Origin: JAAYKM01 sp964411235
GTDB lineage: Bacteria > Desulfobacterota > Syntrophia > Syntrophales > JAAYKM01
Assembly (NCBI GenBank): GCA_964411235.1
Contig: CAYPKE010000065.1
Location: 1-12,904, forward strand
Direction: 5' to 3'
DNA length: 12,904 bases
Part shown: piece after piece, positions 6,028 through 12,904 of the stretch
Layout: every line of letters begins with the position of its first letter
How positions within the stretch are numbered: position 1 is the stretch's first letter
Program-made: the position numbers and the translations under genes
Notes under the pieces: generated by a model
What the model saw: only the letters and a program-made list of their open reading frames with translations
Database searches by the model: none
Told to the model about the DNA's origin: nothing

Positions 6028-7475
6028 TGCATTTCCGTCTGGTTTTTTACCTGGTGGCCTTACTTGTCATCTTTCTCGGCTTGTCCATGCTCCCGCCGCT
6101 CATGGCAGCTCTTTATTACGAAGACGGCAGCGCCACCGCCTTTCTGCTCTCCATCCTCGCGGCTTCCATCGCAGGAGGCAGTTTGTACTTCCTGACACGC
6201 GGCCATCACGACTTTTACCTGAGCCACCGGGACGGAGTCGCCATCGTGACCTTGGGATGGCTTGCCGCCGCTTTGACTGCCACCCTGCCCTACCTGCTTT
6301 CCGGAACAATCCCCACCTTCACGGAAGCCTATTTCGAAGCCATGTCCGGTTTCACGACAACCGGCGCCACCATTCTCCGGGATATCGAAAGCCTTCCTCC
6401 CTCTATTCTTCTCTGGCGCGCTCAAACCCAATGGCTGGGCGGTATGGGCATAATCGTACTTTCCATTGCCATCCTGCCTTTCCTCGGGATTGGCGGCATG
6501 GAGCTCTACAAAGCGGAAACGCCCAGCCCGGTGGTCGACAAACTGACGCCGCGCATTTCCGACACCGCCAAGGCGCTTTGGAAAATTTACATTTCCTTGA
6601 CGGCTTTGCTCATCGTGCTTCTCCTCGCAGGCGGCATGCCTTTTTATGACGCCCTGTGTCACGGCTTTGCCACCATGCCGACAGGAGGGTTTTCTCCCAA
6701 AAACGCCAGCGTGGACCACTATCAGAGCACCTATATCGATATACTCATTACAATCTTCATGCTACTGGCGGGAATCAATTTTGCGCTGCATTACAGACTG
6801 GTCAAGGGAAATGCACGGCGTTTCTTCACCGATCCGGAGTTGCGCGTTTTTATTTGTCTCATCGCCGCCGTTATTCTTCTTATAACGATGGATCTCTACA
6901 GAACAATTTACCCTGACATCCACGACGCGCTTCGCTATGCATCCTTCCAGGCGGTTTCGATCATCACCACGACGGGGTTCGTGACGGCAGATTACGAGCG
7001 ATGGCCGGTCTTCTCTCAGCAGGTTCTCCTGTTCTGCATGTTTGTGGGGGGCATGGCCGGATCGACCGGAGGCGGCATCAAGATCGTCCGGCTTATCCTG
7101 CTGGCAAAACACTGTTACCTGGAAATCTTCCGGATCATCCATCCCCGCGCCATCACGATCGTCAAGCTTGGCCGGACGCCCGTCTCACAGACGATCATGC
7201 GAAGCATCTGGGGCTTCTTTCTGCTCTACATGGGAATTTACATCGTCGGCGTTATCGCCCTGTCGGCCCTTGGCATGGACATGGTTAGCGCCCTCTCCGC
7301 GATGGCCACTTCTCTTGGCAACGTGGGACCGGGATTCGGCAGCATCGGACCGATGGACAACTTTGCCGAGGTACCCATGATAGGTAACTGGATACTTATC
7401 TTTGCGATGCTGCTGGGACGACTGGAAATCTATACAATCATCGTTCTGCTCATGCCGGCCTTCTGGCGCAAATAG
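6027..7475 (+). CDS. trkH: Trk system potassium transporter TrkH
   Basis: A 482-residue membrane pore subunit for K+ uptake, working with TrkA. The four pore loops that line the selectivity filter are all visible: FTTTGA (109-114), PTGGF (218-222), TTTGF (314-318) and GNVGPG (431-436). Each has its key glycine. The GGMAGSTGGGIK segment (341-352) matches the intramembrane gating loop of the third repeat. Length and hydrophobic profile fit full-length TrkH. I place the start at the ATG at 6027, which shares its A with the TGA of trkA and has GGAG about nine bases upstream; an in-frame TTG one codon earlier is less likely. Nothing indicates a broken or unusual member. Confidence 0.96.
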   Translation: MHFRLVFYLVALLVIFLGLSMLPPLMAALYYEDGSATAFLLSILAASIAGGSLYFLTRGHHDFYLSHRDGVAIVTLGWLAAALTATLPYLLSGTIPTFTEAYFEAMSGFTTTGATILRDIESLPPSILLWRAQTQWLGGMGIIVLSIAILPFLGIGGMELYKAETPSPVVDKLTPRISDTAKALWKIYISLTALLIVLLLAGGMPFYDALCHGFATMPTGGFSPKNASVDHYQSTYIDILITIFMLLAGINFALHYRLVKGNARRFFTDPELRVFICLIAAVILLITMDLYRTIYPDIHDALRYASFQAVSIITTTGFVTADYERWPVFSQQVLLFCMFVGGMAGSTGGGIKIVRLILLAKHCYLEIFRIIHPRAITIVKLGRTPVSQTIMRSIWGFFLLYMGIYIVGVIALSALGMDMVSALSAMATSLGNVGPGFGSIGPMDNFAEVPMIGNWILIFAMLLGRLEIYTIIVLLMPAFWRK

Positions 7476-7627
7476 CTTCTCTTTACATCCTTCGAAATGC
7501 ATATGCGCTCAAAATCCATTCGGAATCGATAAGTCGCCTCGTCTCTGCATGCGGTCAGGCTTTTTCTTCGCATAAAGGACTGGCCCGCCTTCTTCGCCGC
7601 GGGAGGAGAGTTCCGGCCATAATTGAA

Positions 7628-7656
7628 TTGACATGAAAGAAAGCCTTCAATACACT
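7628..7656 (+). promoter_or_regulatory. Sigma70-type promoter for the PilZ gene
   Basis: A perfect -35 box TTGACA (7628-7633) and a -10 box TACACT (7651-7656) are spaced by the ideal 17 bases. Transcription would start near 7663, about 25 bases before the ATG at 7688, with an AGGA ribosome site at 7677-7680 in between. This is the best promoter match I found in the window and implies that the PilZ gene is expressed separately from trkAH. The rest of the spacer after trkH (7476-7627) shows no clear terminator. Confidence 0.7.
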
Positions 7657-7687
7657 TGTCTGCAATTTTTTTATCGAGGAAAGAATC

Positions 7688-8032
7688 ATGTCAAAAGAAA
7701 ACAAATTACCCCTAGCAAATGAGAGAAGACGCTATGAACGTTACATGGCGATGATTCAAACAAGGGTGGACGAAAAGGCTGCGATCGAAATCAGTGTGGA
7801 AGGAACGCCCGTACGGCTCGTGGATTTCGCCCTGGGCGGCGTCTATGTGCAGGCGGATAAACTTTTTCCACCGGGAGATACGGTGAACCTTTGCGTTGAT
7901 TTAGGGAAAAAGGGGAAGATTGACCTGCTTGGCACCGTCGTCCGCACTTCTTTGGAGCCGGAAACTGAATGCTGGGGCATCGCCATCGATTTGTCCCATT
8001 TCTACGGCTTTCACGTCACCCGGAAAGGATAA
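7688..8032 (+). CDS. Single-domain PilZ protein (candidate c-di-GMP receptor)
   Basis: A 114-residue protein that is essentially one PilZ domain, the family that binds cyclic di-GMP and transmits the signal to motility, exopolysaccharide or other targets. The arginine motif RxxxR is present near the N terminus (RRYER, residues 14-18). The second motif, normally D/N-x-S-x-x-G, is DFALGG (46-51), so aspartate and glycine are kept but serine is replaced by alanine. Beta strands continue to WGIAIDL (96-102), where PilZ domains commonly end. There is no fused GGDEF, EAL or YcgR_N domain and no membrane segment. The start is supported by an AGGA site seven bases upstream and a good promoter. No motility or polysaccharide genes are nearby, so the target is unknown. 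Confidence 0.85.
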   Translation: MSKENKLPLANERRRYERYMAMIQTRVDEKAAIEISVEGTPVRLVDFALGGVYVQADKLFPPGDTVNLCVDLGKKGKIDLLGTVVRTSLEPETECWGIAIDLSHFYGFHVTRKG

Positions 8033-8054
8033 TCAACGGAAGGGACATCAGTAA

Positions 8055-8352
8055 CTCTTAAAATCCCTTGATGCCGACACCGCCTATTGCCAAACCCTGA
8101 CGCCTTACCCCAAAACCGCAATGCGCCAGGATTTGCTGGACCGGGGAATGGTGACCAATCCCAATGAATACAAATGGTATAATGGCATTTGGGCCAATGT
8201 AAAAAACCCGCCACCTGGACGAAAAGCAACTGCAATACCTGGCCTGGCTTCACCGGCAGAAAATCATGGGCTGGTGGGAACCTTCGAAACGCGTTAAAAA
8301 TCAGGGGCGCCTGTGGGTGCCGATTTGGACATATGCTTCCGAAATTTTCTGA
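8055..8352 (+). pseudogene. C-terminal remnant of a B12-binding-type radical SAM protein, frameshifted
   Basis: No intact gene covers this stretch, but joining two plus-strand frames gives a coherent protein tail. The first frame, open after a TAA at 8052-8054, reads LDADTAYCQTLTPYP followed by a DLLDRGMVTN-like segment up to 8200. The second frame, from about 8207, reads RHLDEKQLQYLAWLHRQ and continues to the TGA at 8350-8352. The switch coincides with a run of six A (8201-8206); removing one A restores a single frame. LTPYPxT, then a segment like DRG(M/R)(V/I)T and a Trp/Tyr-rich part before LDEKQLQ, resembles the region after the radical SAM barrel in BchE/hopanoid-type B12-binding radical SAM proteins. 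That is recognition from memory. The N-terminal cobalamin and CxxxCxxC parts are absent, so this is a dead fragment. Family assignment is moderate; being non-functional is more certain. Confidence 0.55.
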
Positions 8353-8547
8353 AGTATTATTATATATTTAATCTGATTTGTAACGCCTGATTTCAGACAT
8401 GGACTATTGTGATCCTCTAATGTTATAGAGACCATATCTATGGTATTCGGTTTCAGAAGAGGAACGCAAAGAGTGACCGCCATGAGCTTTTGCGGCGGCC
8501 GGAAATCCGGAACAGCATGACAACCCAATAGCAGGGGATTCGTTTTT
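8353..8547. promoter_or_regulatory. Spacer before the TetR gene with two inverted repeats
   Basis: There is no gene here. It contains a 14-bp perfect inverted repeat, ACCATATCTATGGT (8431-8444), whose size and symmetry fit a TetR-family operator about 105 bases before the TetR start codon. A second, CCGGAAATCCGG (8499-8510), lies about 40 bases before it. The first part (8353-8380) is AT-rich. I could not settle on a convincing -35/-10 pair. Autoregulation at one of these sites is inference. Confidence 0.45.
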
Positions 8548-9174
8548 ATGGCCCGTCCCTCAACCAAGGACCTGATCCTGAAAAAGGCAACGGACCTTTT
8601 TTACCAGTACGGTTACAGCAACACACCGATCCGAAAAATCACGGAAAAAGTCGGCGTCGAAAACCCCGTTATTTATTATTATTTTAAGAGCAAGGATCAT
8701 CTCCTCTTCGCCATCATCGAAAGCATCGCGGATGACTTAATCAGCGGCCTGCAGGAGATCATCAGCCGGGAAACCGATCCGGTGGAGCGCGTCCGGCAAA
8801 TGATTTTCTTTCACATCACGATCCTGGAAAGGAAGAAAAAGCCCGTCAAAGTATTTGTGGAGGATAACGACAAGCTCCCACCGAAAATGAGGCTCATGAT
8901 CAAGGAAAAGGAAAAACAAATTTATCACCTCTATCACGAGCAGTTCGAACAGCTTGTGGAGAAGGGGTTGGCCAGGGACATCGAAATCCCCCTCATCACG
9001 TTTTCCCTGATTGGCATGATCAACTGGATTTATCGCTGGTTCAAAGACGGGGGAACCCTCGATGTAAGAGGCGTTGCCGACCGCACGATATCGATCCTGT
9101 TTTCAGGCGTCATCACCGCCCCCGGGAAAAGCGGCTCGACGCCCTCCGCCTGCGAAAACCAACCACCATCCTAA
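8548..9174 (+). CDS. TetR/AcrR family transcriptional regulator
   Basis: A 208-residue TetR-family repressor. The N-terminal helix-turn-helix occupies about residues 6-55: DLILKKATDLFYQYGYSNT, then the recognition region ITEKVGVENPVIYYYFKSKDHLL, which is a close match to the family consensus (GVs.gtiYyyFksKeeLl). The remaining ~150 residues are the helical ligand and dimer domain, with a lysine-rich segment in the middle (about residues 92-132) and a Trp/Tyr-rich helix (IYRWF) near 160-170. It looks like the TetR_C type common in fatty-acid and acyl-CoA regulators. That would suit the ADP-forming acyl-CoA synthetase encoded convergently downstream, but this is inference. The C-terminal 15-20 residues, rich in Pro and Ser, look disordered. 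The ATG at 8548 is preceded by AGGGG about ten bases upstream. Confidence 0.92.
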   Translation: MARPSTKDLILKKATDLFYQYGYSNTPIRKITEKVGVENPVIYYYFKSKDHLLFAIIESIADDLISGLQEIISRETDPVERVRQMIFFHITILERKKKPVKVFVEDNDKLPPKMRLMIKEKEKQIYHLYHEQFEQLVEKGLARDIEIPLITFSLIGMINWIYRWFKDGGTLDVRGVADRTISILFSGVITAPGKSGSTPSACENQPPS

Positions 9175-9257
9175 CCCGTTTCCGCCGTCCCCAAACGACC
9201 TCCGACCGATTGAACAACCCTATTCCGGAAAGCTTGCCGATCGTGACGAACACGCCT

Positions 9258-9273
9258 TAAAGACGCGTCTTTA
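9258..9273. terminator. Palindrome between convergent genes, possible terminator
   Basis: The 16 bases TAAAGACGCGTCTTTA form a perfect palindrome between the convergent TetR and acyl-CoA synthetase genes. As RNA it could form a short hairpin on either strand with A/T-rich flanks, which fits a weak bidirectional terminator, but the loop is tight and the T-run short. It could equally be a protein-binding site. A further G/C-rich imperfect repeat lies at about 9302-9333. Confidence 0.35.
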
Positions 9274-9343
9274 TCATCCGCCTTGACCTTGATCCCTTTC
9301 AGCGCCGCCGGTAAAGCCAAAAGGCGCCGGCACGCTGCCCCGA

Positions 9344-11407
9344 TTATTCTCTGTTAATCAGCAAGCGCACGTCCAGGGCCTTGACCTCTCCTGTTTCCGG
9401 CAGCAAGCGCAGGGGGTTGAGGTCTATCTCTTCCAGGTGGGGATTGTCGCAGAGCAATTGAGAGAACTGCACCAGGATTCGGATCATTTCCGACAGGCAA
9501 TCGCCGGCGATTTCGAGCTCGCCCTTCAGACGGCTCAGCATATCCGCTGCCGTCCCCGCAGACACCGGGGCCAGCGCCGCGAGGAACCCTTCATGGCTCT
9601 CGACATCCGTTCCTCCCTGCCCCAGGATCAATACCGGACCGTAATGCGGGTCCTGCTTTCCGCCCAAAAAGAGTTCCGGGCCAGCCGGGACCATCCTCTG
9701 GACCAGGAAATCCGACACCTTTGCCCCTTTGCTTTCGAGCTTTTCCTTCATCCTTCTCAGGGCTTCTCTCAGCATCGTTTCATTGTTTATGTCGAGGATG
9801 ACGGCCCCGGCCGCGCTTTTATGCGTAAAATCGTGCGAAATGCCCTTCAGGACAACGGGATAACCACAAGCGGCCACCGCACTGACCAACTCGTCTTCAT
9901 TGCAAGAAAAGAAAGGCTTTTCGTGGGGTATCCCATAACGGGAAAGAAGCTCAAATCCCTGCCGATCCGGATGAATCAAGGAATCGAATGCGGCCGGTGC
10001 GTGTTCCGTCGACCGCCGACTTTCTCCGATGTGGGCTCTTTTCTCCTGCAAAAGATAGTAATGCCAGAGATGCTTCATGGCAACCACCGCATCCTCGATG
10101 GTATCAAAGAGCGGTGTATCGGTTTCTGTCTTCATTTTCTCCCGCACCTGAGGGTGGCAGAGAAAATGAAGGGCAACCGGCTTCTCTGTTTCCCCTGAAA
10201 GCCTCTGTGCCGCCTCAATGAGCTCTTTGATCGGATAATGTGTAAAATAATCTCCCGTTTCCGGATGGAACTGCGACAGGATCGCCCCGTCTACCTCGGC
10301 GACTCTGGCAGTCAGGTCGAGCGCTTTGTGCTGGCCCATTGCATCGTAGATGTTCCCCGTGTCCACCGGGTTGGAAAGATTGATCAGCTTGGTTTTCGGT
10401 ATCCGGCTGATCTCTTCCAGGCAGGAATCCGGAATATGGGCTAGGGCCATCCCTTCGCGCTTGCAGGTATCGACGGCCATGATGCCGAGGCCGCCGGAGG
10501 CGCTGACAATCCCGAGGCGGTTTCCTTTTATGGGCTTCAGTGAAATGGCCTTTGCCATGTCGATCATTTCCCTGAAAGTTCTCGCCCGCAGCACGCCGTA
10601 TTGTTCGCAGGCCCCGTCAACGACGCGGTCGTCATCCGCCAGCGCCGCCGTATGGGAAAACGCCACCTGCCGACTCTCCCGGGAAATCTGGGTTTTGAAG
10701 AGGATGACGGGTTTGGGACTTTGCCGGATAGCCTCAAAAAGCTCCCTTCCCCTGGCCGTGCCTTCCAGGTGCAGGAGAATGAGGCGTGTCGCATCGTCCC
10801 TGATAAAATACTCCAGGAAATCGATTTCATCCATGTTGAGCTTGTTGCCCAGGCTGACAACCTTGCTCACACCGCCCAGTTCGTGGGACAGGTATGACGA
10901 TCCCATCCAGCAGATGGTCCCGCTCTGGGTAATGAGCGAGATGTCCCCCGGCTTGACGGACCCTGGAGGAAAGAGGCCGAACGGTAGGCAAAGGCCGACA
11001 TGCGGGTTGATCACTCCCTGACAGTTCGGACCGATGAAACGGACACCCAACTCATTGGCAGCGGCCTTCACTTCCCGGGAGAGGGTATCGTCTTGGCCCT
11101 TGAATTCGTTGAACCCGGCCGTCATGACCACCGCCCGGCGGATACCCTTATCACGGCATTCCCGCATCAGGGGGATAACCGTCGTCGCGGGCGTGATGAT
11201 CACCGCCAGATCGATCGGTTCCTCGACGGCGGCAATCGACGGATAAACCTGAACGCCATCGATCTCGTATTCCCGGGATCCGATGCCCGCTACGCACCCT
11301 TGAAACCAGCAAAGTTTCAGATTCTGCAGAACGGCCCGTGCGACATTCTTGGGGCTTTCGGACACACCAAACACCGCAACTCCCCTGGGACTGAAAATGC
11401 TTTCCAT
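9344..11407 (-). CDS. Acyl-CoA synthetase (ADP-forming), acetyl-CoA synthetase/pimeloyl-CoA ligase type
   Basis: A 687-residue NDP-forming acyl-CoA synthetase, single-chain type, that interconverts acyl-CoA + ADP + Pi with acid + CoA + ATP. The order is CoA-binding Rossmann domain (about 1-125, starting SIFSPRGVAVFGVSESP), succinyl-CoA-ligase-like domains (about 145-290, with ITQSGT), a linker domain, and a C-terminal ATP-grasp domain (about 470-685, with YPVVLKGIS and KSAAGAV). The phosphorylated histidine is expected at 252 in FSHTAALADDD, the usual SHTxxLA motif. Length is normal for the fused family. The ATG at 11407 has AGGAG eight bases upstream; one six codons earlier (11425) has no comparable site. 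Substrate cannot be read from sequence. In an anaerobe it would serve to make ATP from acyl-CoA, or to activate acids. A promoter lies just upstream. Confidence 0.92.
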   Translation of the reverse strand: MESIFSPRGVAVFGVSESPKNVARAVLQNLKLCWFQGCVAGIGSREYEIDGVQVYPSIAAVEEPIDLAVIITPATTVIPLMRECRDKGIRRAVVMTAGFNEFKGQDDTLSREVKAAANELGVRFIGPNCQGVINPHVGLCLPFGLFPPGSVKPGDISLITQSGTICWMGSSYLSHELGGVSKVVSLGNKLNMDEIDFLEYFIRDDATRLILLHLEGTARGRELFEAIRQSPKPVILFKTQISRESRQVAFSHTAALADDDRVVDGACEQYGVLRARTFREMIDMAKAISLKPIKGNRLGIVSASGGLGIMAVDTCKREGMALAHIPDSCLEEISRIPKTKLINLSNPVDTGNIYDAMGQHKALDLTARVAEVDGAILSQFHPETGDYFTHYPIKELIEAAQRLSGETEKPVALHFLCHPQVREKMKTETDTPLFDTIEDAVVAMKHLWHYYLLQEKRAHIGESRRSTEHAPAAFDSLIHPDRQGFELLSRYGIPHEKPFFSCNEDELVSAVAACGYPVVLKGISHDFTHKSAAGAVILDINNETMLREALRRMKEKLESKGAKVSDFLVQRMVPAGPELFLGGKQDPHYGPVLILGQGGTDVESHEGFLAALAPVSAGTAADMLSRLKGELEIAGDCLSEMIRILVQFSQLLCDNPHLEEIDLNPLRLLPETGEVKALDVRLLINRE

Positions 11408-11444
11408 ATTAATCACTCCTAGCATATATTTATATTACTCTATA

Positions 11445-11474
11445 ATTATAAAGTATTGTGTCATCTGTTGCTAA
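11445..11474 (-). promoter_or_regulatory. Candidate sigma70 promoter for the acyl-CoA synthetase gene
   Basis: On the minus strand, TTAGCA (11469-11474) and a perfect TATAAT (11445-11450) are 18 bases apart, placing the start of transcription around 11438 and giving a short leader with the AGGAG ribosome site. The -10 region is part of a palindromic TATAATTATA (11441-11450), so a TATAAT also exists on the plus strand and could serve the downstream ligase gene. Confidence 0.5.
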
Positions 11475-11488
11475 TTAGCGTTAGCTAA
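11470..11488. repeat. Nested small palindromes GCTAATTAGC and TTAGCTAA
   Basis: GCTAATTAGC (11470-11479) is a perfect 10-bp palindrome and TTAGCTAA (11481-11488) a perfect 8-bp one; the TAGC/GCTA element occurs in both orientations. They overlap the proposed -35 box of the acyl-CoA synthetase promoter, so a repressor binding here could control that gene. Short AT-rich palindromes arise easily by chance. Confidence 0.35.
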
Positions 11489-11509
11489 AATTAATCCACG
11501 GGTAATGCC

Positions 11510-11731
11510 ATGTCAAGGAATAATATACCCTTTCATGCTTTCATAAAAGAGAGGGTACTTTATTGTTTGACAAAGGGGAAAAACCATGACGTCTTGGCGA
11601 TTGAAAACGCTGTTGACCGACGCGGGGAACTGGACTATAAATTTTCGCCGTTAACATTGACGAGATCAGACATTGCACATCGAACCAGAAAGGCCGCATT
11701 CGAAATATTTGAAAAAGATCAGGGGAATCAC
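11510..11731 (+). other. Open in-frame extension upstream of the Ddl start (74 codons, no recognised domain)
   Basis: The reading frame of the ligase stays open 74 codons upstream, to an ATG at 11510. This stretch encodes a mixed, charged sequence (for example DRRGELDYKF and RSDIAHRTRKAAF) that I do not recognise. It is not part of known D-Ala-D-Ala ligases, which begin almost directly with the KKTVALFFGG-type strand. The ATG at 11510 lacks a good ribosome site, whereas the GTG at 11732 has one. It may be an untranslated leader, a real N-terminal extension, or the relic of another gene. Together with 11408-11509, which holds only promoter-like AT-rich sequence, this forms a 324-base gap without a confirmed gene. 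Confidence 0.4.
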
Positions 11732-12727
11732 GTGAATAAGAAGACCGTGGCATTATTTTTTGGGGGGCTGAGTAATGAAGCCGAAATATCCATCATTTCC
11801 GCCCAGAACATCATCAAATATTTCGATCATAAAAAATATGATCTGGTTCTGGTTTACTGGCACAGCGATAACCAGTTTTACCTGCTGCAAAACAGCGATG
11901 AAATCAAAAGCGTTTCCAGGAAAAACAGGATCAAGGCTGACGATTTTTCCAAATTATTCGATGTGGCTTTGCCGATAACCCATGGCAAATACGGGGAAGA
12001 CGGCACCTTGCAGGGCCTTTTCGAAATGCAGAAAGTCCCCTATTGCGGCTGCCGGGTACTGAGTTCGAGCCTGTGCATGGACAAGGCCGTTTTCAAAACG
12101 TTCTTGGCCGGACACCGAATCAATCAGGTGTCGTTTGATTCGATTGATCTCCGGGGCAAAAAACGAAGCGATGTTGAAAAATGGGCAGCCCGAATAAAAG
12201 ATACATTCCGGTTACCCGTTTTTATCAAGCCTTCGAATTCCGGCTCTTCCGTCGGTGTCGTTAAAGTCACCGACTGGAATCATCTGAAGAAAGCCGTCAA
12301 GGAGGCTTCCCGACATGACGATAAAATCGTCGTTGAAAAGGGGCTTGTCAACCCCAGGGAAATCGAGGTGGCGGTGCTGGGCAATTACGAATTGACCGTG
12401 TCCGAACCGGGGGAGCTTGTTGTCGATGGGACTTTTTATGATTTTGATGAAAAGTATAATAATAACAAAACCGAGGTCATCATTCCTGCCAAACTTGATG
12501 CTAAAGCCAAGGAAAAAATCAAAAGCACGGCGGCCAAAGCTTACCGTCTTTGCGATTGCAGGGGCTTTGCCAGGGTCGATTTCTTTGTTGAGGGAAACAA
12601 AATATATCTGAATGAAATCAACACGCTCCCTGGATTCACCGATATTTCGATGTATCCGATGCTCATGAAAAATACAGGCATTTCGTATAAGAAACTGATT
12701 AATGCCATTATCGGCTTGGCGAACTGA
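11732..12727 (+). CDS. ddl: D-alanine--D-alanine ligase
   Basis: An ATP-grasp ligase that joins two D-alanines for peptidoglycan precursors in the cytoplasm. From the GTG at 11732 (CAGGGGA seven bases upstream) it is 331 residues, normal for the family. Visible motifs are ALFFGGLSNEAEIS at the N terminus with the substrate glutamate, HGKYGEDGTLQG (84-95), the ATP-binding lysine in FIKPSNSGSSVGV (Lys 166; serine loop 171-175), REIEVAVLGN (209-218), ARVDFF (280-285) and NEINTLPGF (294-302) with the Mg-binding Asp and Asn. The omega loop FYDFDEKY (235-242) keeps the KY pair typical of D-Ala-D-Ala rather than D-lactate (VanA) ligases. No mur or fts genes are adjacent, so it lies outside the usual cell-wall cluster. 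The gene is visibly richer in A/T than its neighbours. The family call is firm; the start is less so. Confidence 0.92.
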   Translation: MNKKTVALFFGGLSNEAEISIISAQNIIKYFDHKKYDLVLVYWHSDNQFYLLQNSDEIKSVSRKNRIKADDFSKLFDVALPITHGKYGEDGTLQGLFEMQKVPYCGCRVLSSSLCMDKAVFKTFLAGHRINQVSFDSIDLRGKKRSDVEKWAARIKDTFRLPVFIKPSNSGSSVGVVKVTDWNHLKKAVKEASRHDDKIVVEKGLVNPREIEVAVLGNYELTVSEPGELVVDGTFYDFDEKYNNNKTEVIIPAKLDAKAKEKIKSTAAKAYRLCDCRGFARVDFFVEGNKIYLNEINTLPGFTDISMYPMLMKNTGISYKKLINAIIGLAN

Positions 12728-12794
12728 TACTTTCTCATCGACAATCTCCGATTCTTGTGAAAAAAGAGTAAAAACAGCAAGAGGATCATGATAA

Positions 12795-12810
12795 TGGCGG
12801 GAATCCGCCA
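12795..12810. terminator. Small hairpin downstream of ddl
   Basis: TGGCGG, GAAT, CCGCCA form a perfect 6-bp stem with a four-base loop about 70 bases after the ligase stop codon. No T-run follows on the plus strand, so it is not a classic intrinsic terminator; it could stabilise the 3' end or be incidental. I see no supportable gene in 12728-12904. Confidence 0.3.
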
Positions 12811-12904
12811 GAACATAGCCTCTCGTAATTGACTTCATTTTGAGGAGTGGATCAGCCGACAGAAAGCATACGAATCCTGTCGAATTGATCTTTGTTATCC
12901 CTCC

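Noticed and set aside
6060..7142. Open frames on the minus strand opposite trkH (219 and 126 codons)
   Set aside because: These are polar, low-complexity shadow translations of a hydrophobic gene.
8189..8371. Short plus-strand open frame of 60 codons after the PilZ gene
   Set aside because: It is the third frame of the radical SAM remnant; the other two frames join into the meaningful sequence.
9437..11422. Several plus-strand frames opposite the acyl-CoA synthetase (up to 253 codons)
   Set aside because: The minus-strand gene has complete domain order and a good start; the plus-strand frames lack recognisable domains.
12212..12838. Minus-strand frames over the ddl 3' end, including one with a hydrophobic N terminus starting at 12816
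   Set aside because: They overlap the ligase for most of their length. The hydrophobic start at 12816 is short, lacks a strong ribosome site and runs into antisense coding sequence.
1..12904. CRISPR array, insertion sequence, tRNA or rRNA genes
   Set aside because: I saw no regularly spaced direct repeats, no transposase with terminal inverted repeats, and no tRNA- or rRNA-like segments. Very small RNAs cannot be excluded by eye.

Overview
The window reads as chromosomal DNA of a Gram-negative, probably anaerobic bacterium. I lean towards a deltaproteobacterium in the broad sense (Desulfobacterota, Syntrophales-like). The basis is gene-content style: a secF / DUF456 / lepB / yhbY order, paired TrkA/TrkH, a single-domain PilZ protein, and a TetR regulator near an ADP-forming acyl-CoA synthetase. 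No rRNA or other phylogenetic marker is present, so this placement is inference. There is no CRISPR array, prophage, insertion sequence, tRNA or rRNA that I can see.

Layout. (1) Positions 1-1901, plus strand: a tight membrane and secretion operon with the 3' end of secF, a DUF456 membrane protein, signal peptidase I (lepB) and a YhbY-type ribosome-associated RNA-binding protein. (2) Positions 1837-4419, minus strand: a two-gene operon encoding a soluble PRC-barrel/MgtE_N/CBS protein and, 9 bases downstream, an NRAMP-superfamily transporter. Its metal-site residues differ from Mn/Fe transporters in a way that suggests Mg2+ transport. The transporter's 3' end overlaps yhbY tail to tail by 65 bp. 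(3) Positions 4669-7475, plus strand: trkA and trkH, overlapping by one base, for potassium uptake. They are divergent from the metal operon across a 249-bp spacer that carries an inverted repeat. (4) Positions 7476-8032: a strong sigma70-like promoter and a small PilZ (c-di-GMP receptor) gene. (5) Positions 8033-8547: a broken C-terminal remnant of what looks like a B12-binding-type radical SAM protein, followed by a spacer with two inverted repeats. (6) Positions 8548-9174: a TetR-family regulator, convergent with (7) positions 9344-11407 (minus), an ADP-forming acyl-CoA synthetase with a recognisable promoter. (8) Positions 11408-12727: an AT-rich region and a D-alanine-D-alanine ligase, probably starting at an internal GTG. 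The last 177 bases hold only a small hairpin.

How the genes work together. secF and lepB cover translocation and signal-peptide removal. TrkA and TrkH form a complete K+ uptake unit. The most interesting unit is region 2. It has the Mg2+-sensing cytosolic module of MgtE (superhelical N domain plus CBS pair), with PRC-barrel-like sequence in front and no membrane domain. Directly after it in the same operon is an NRAMP-family permease with a remodelled ion site. I propose a split Mg2+ transport system in which an MgtE-derived soluble sensor gates or regulates an NRAMP-fold permease. The parts are visible in the sequence; the interaction is inference.
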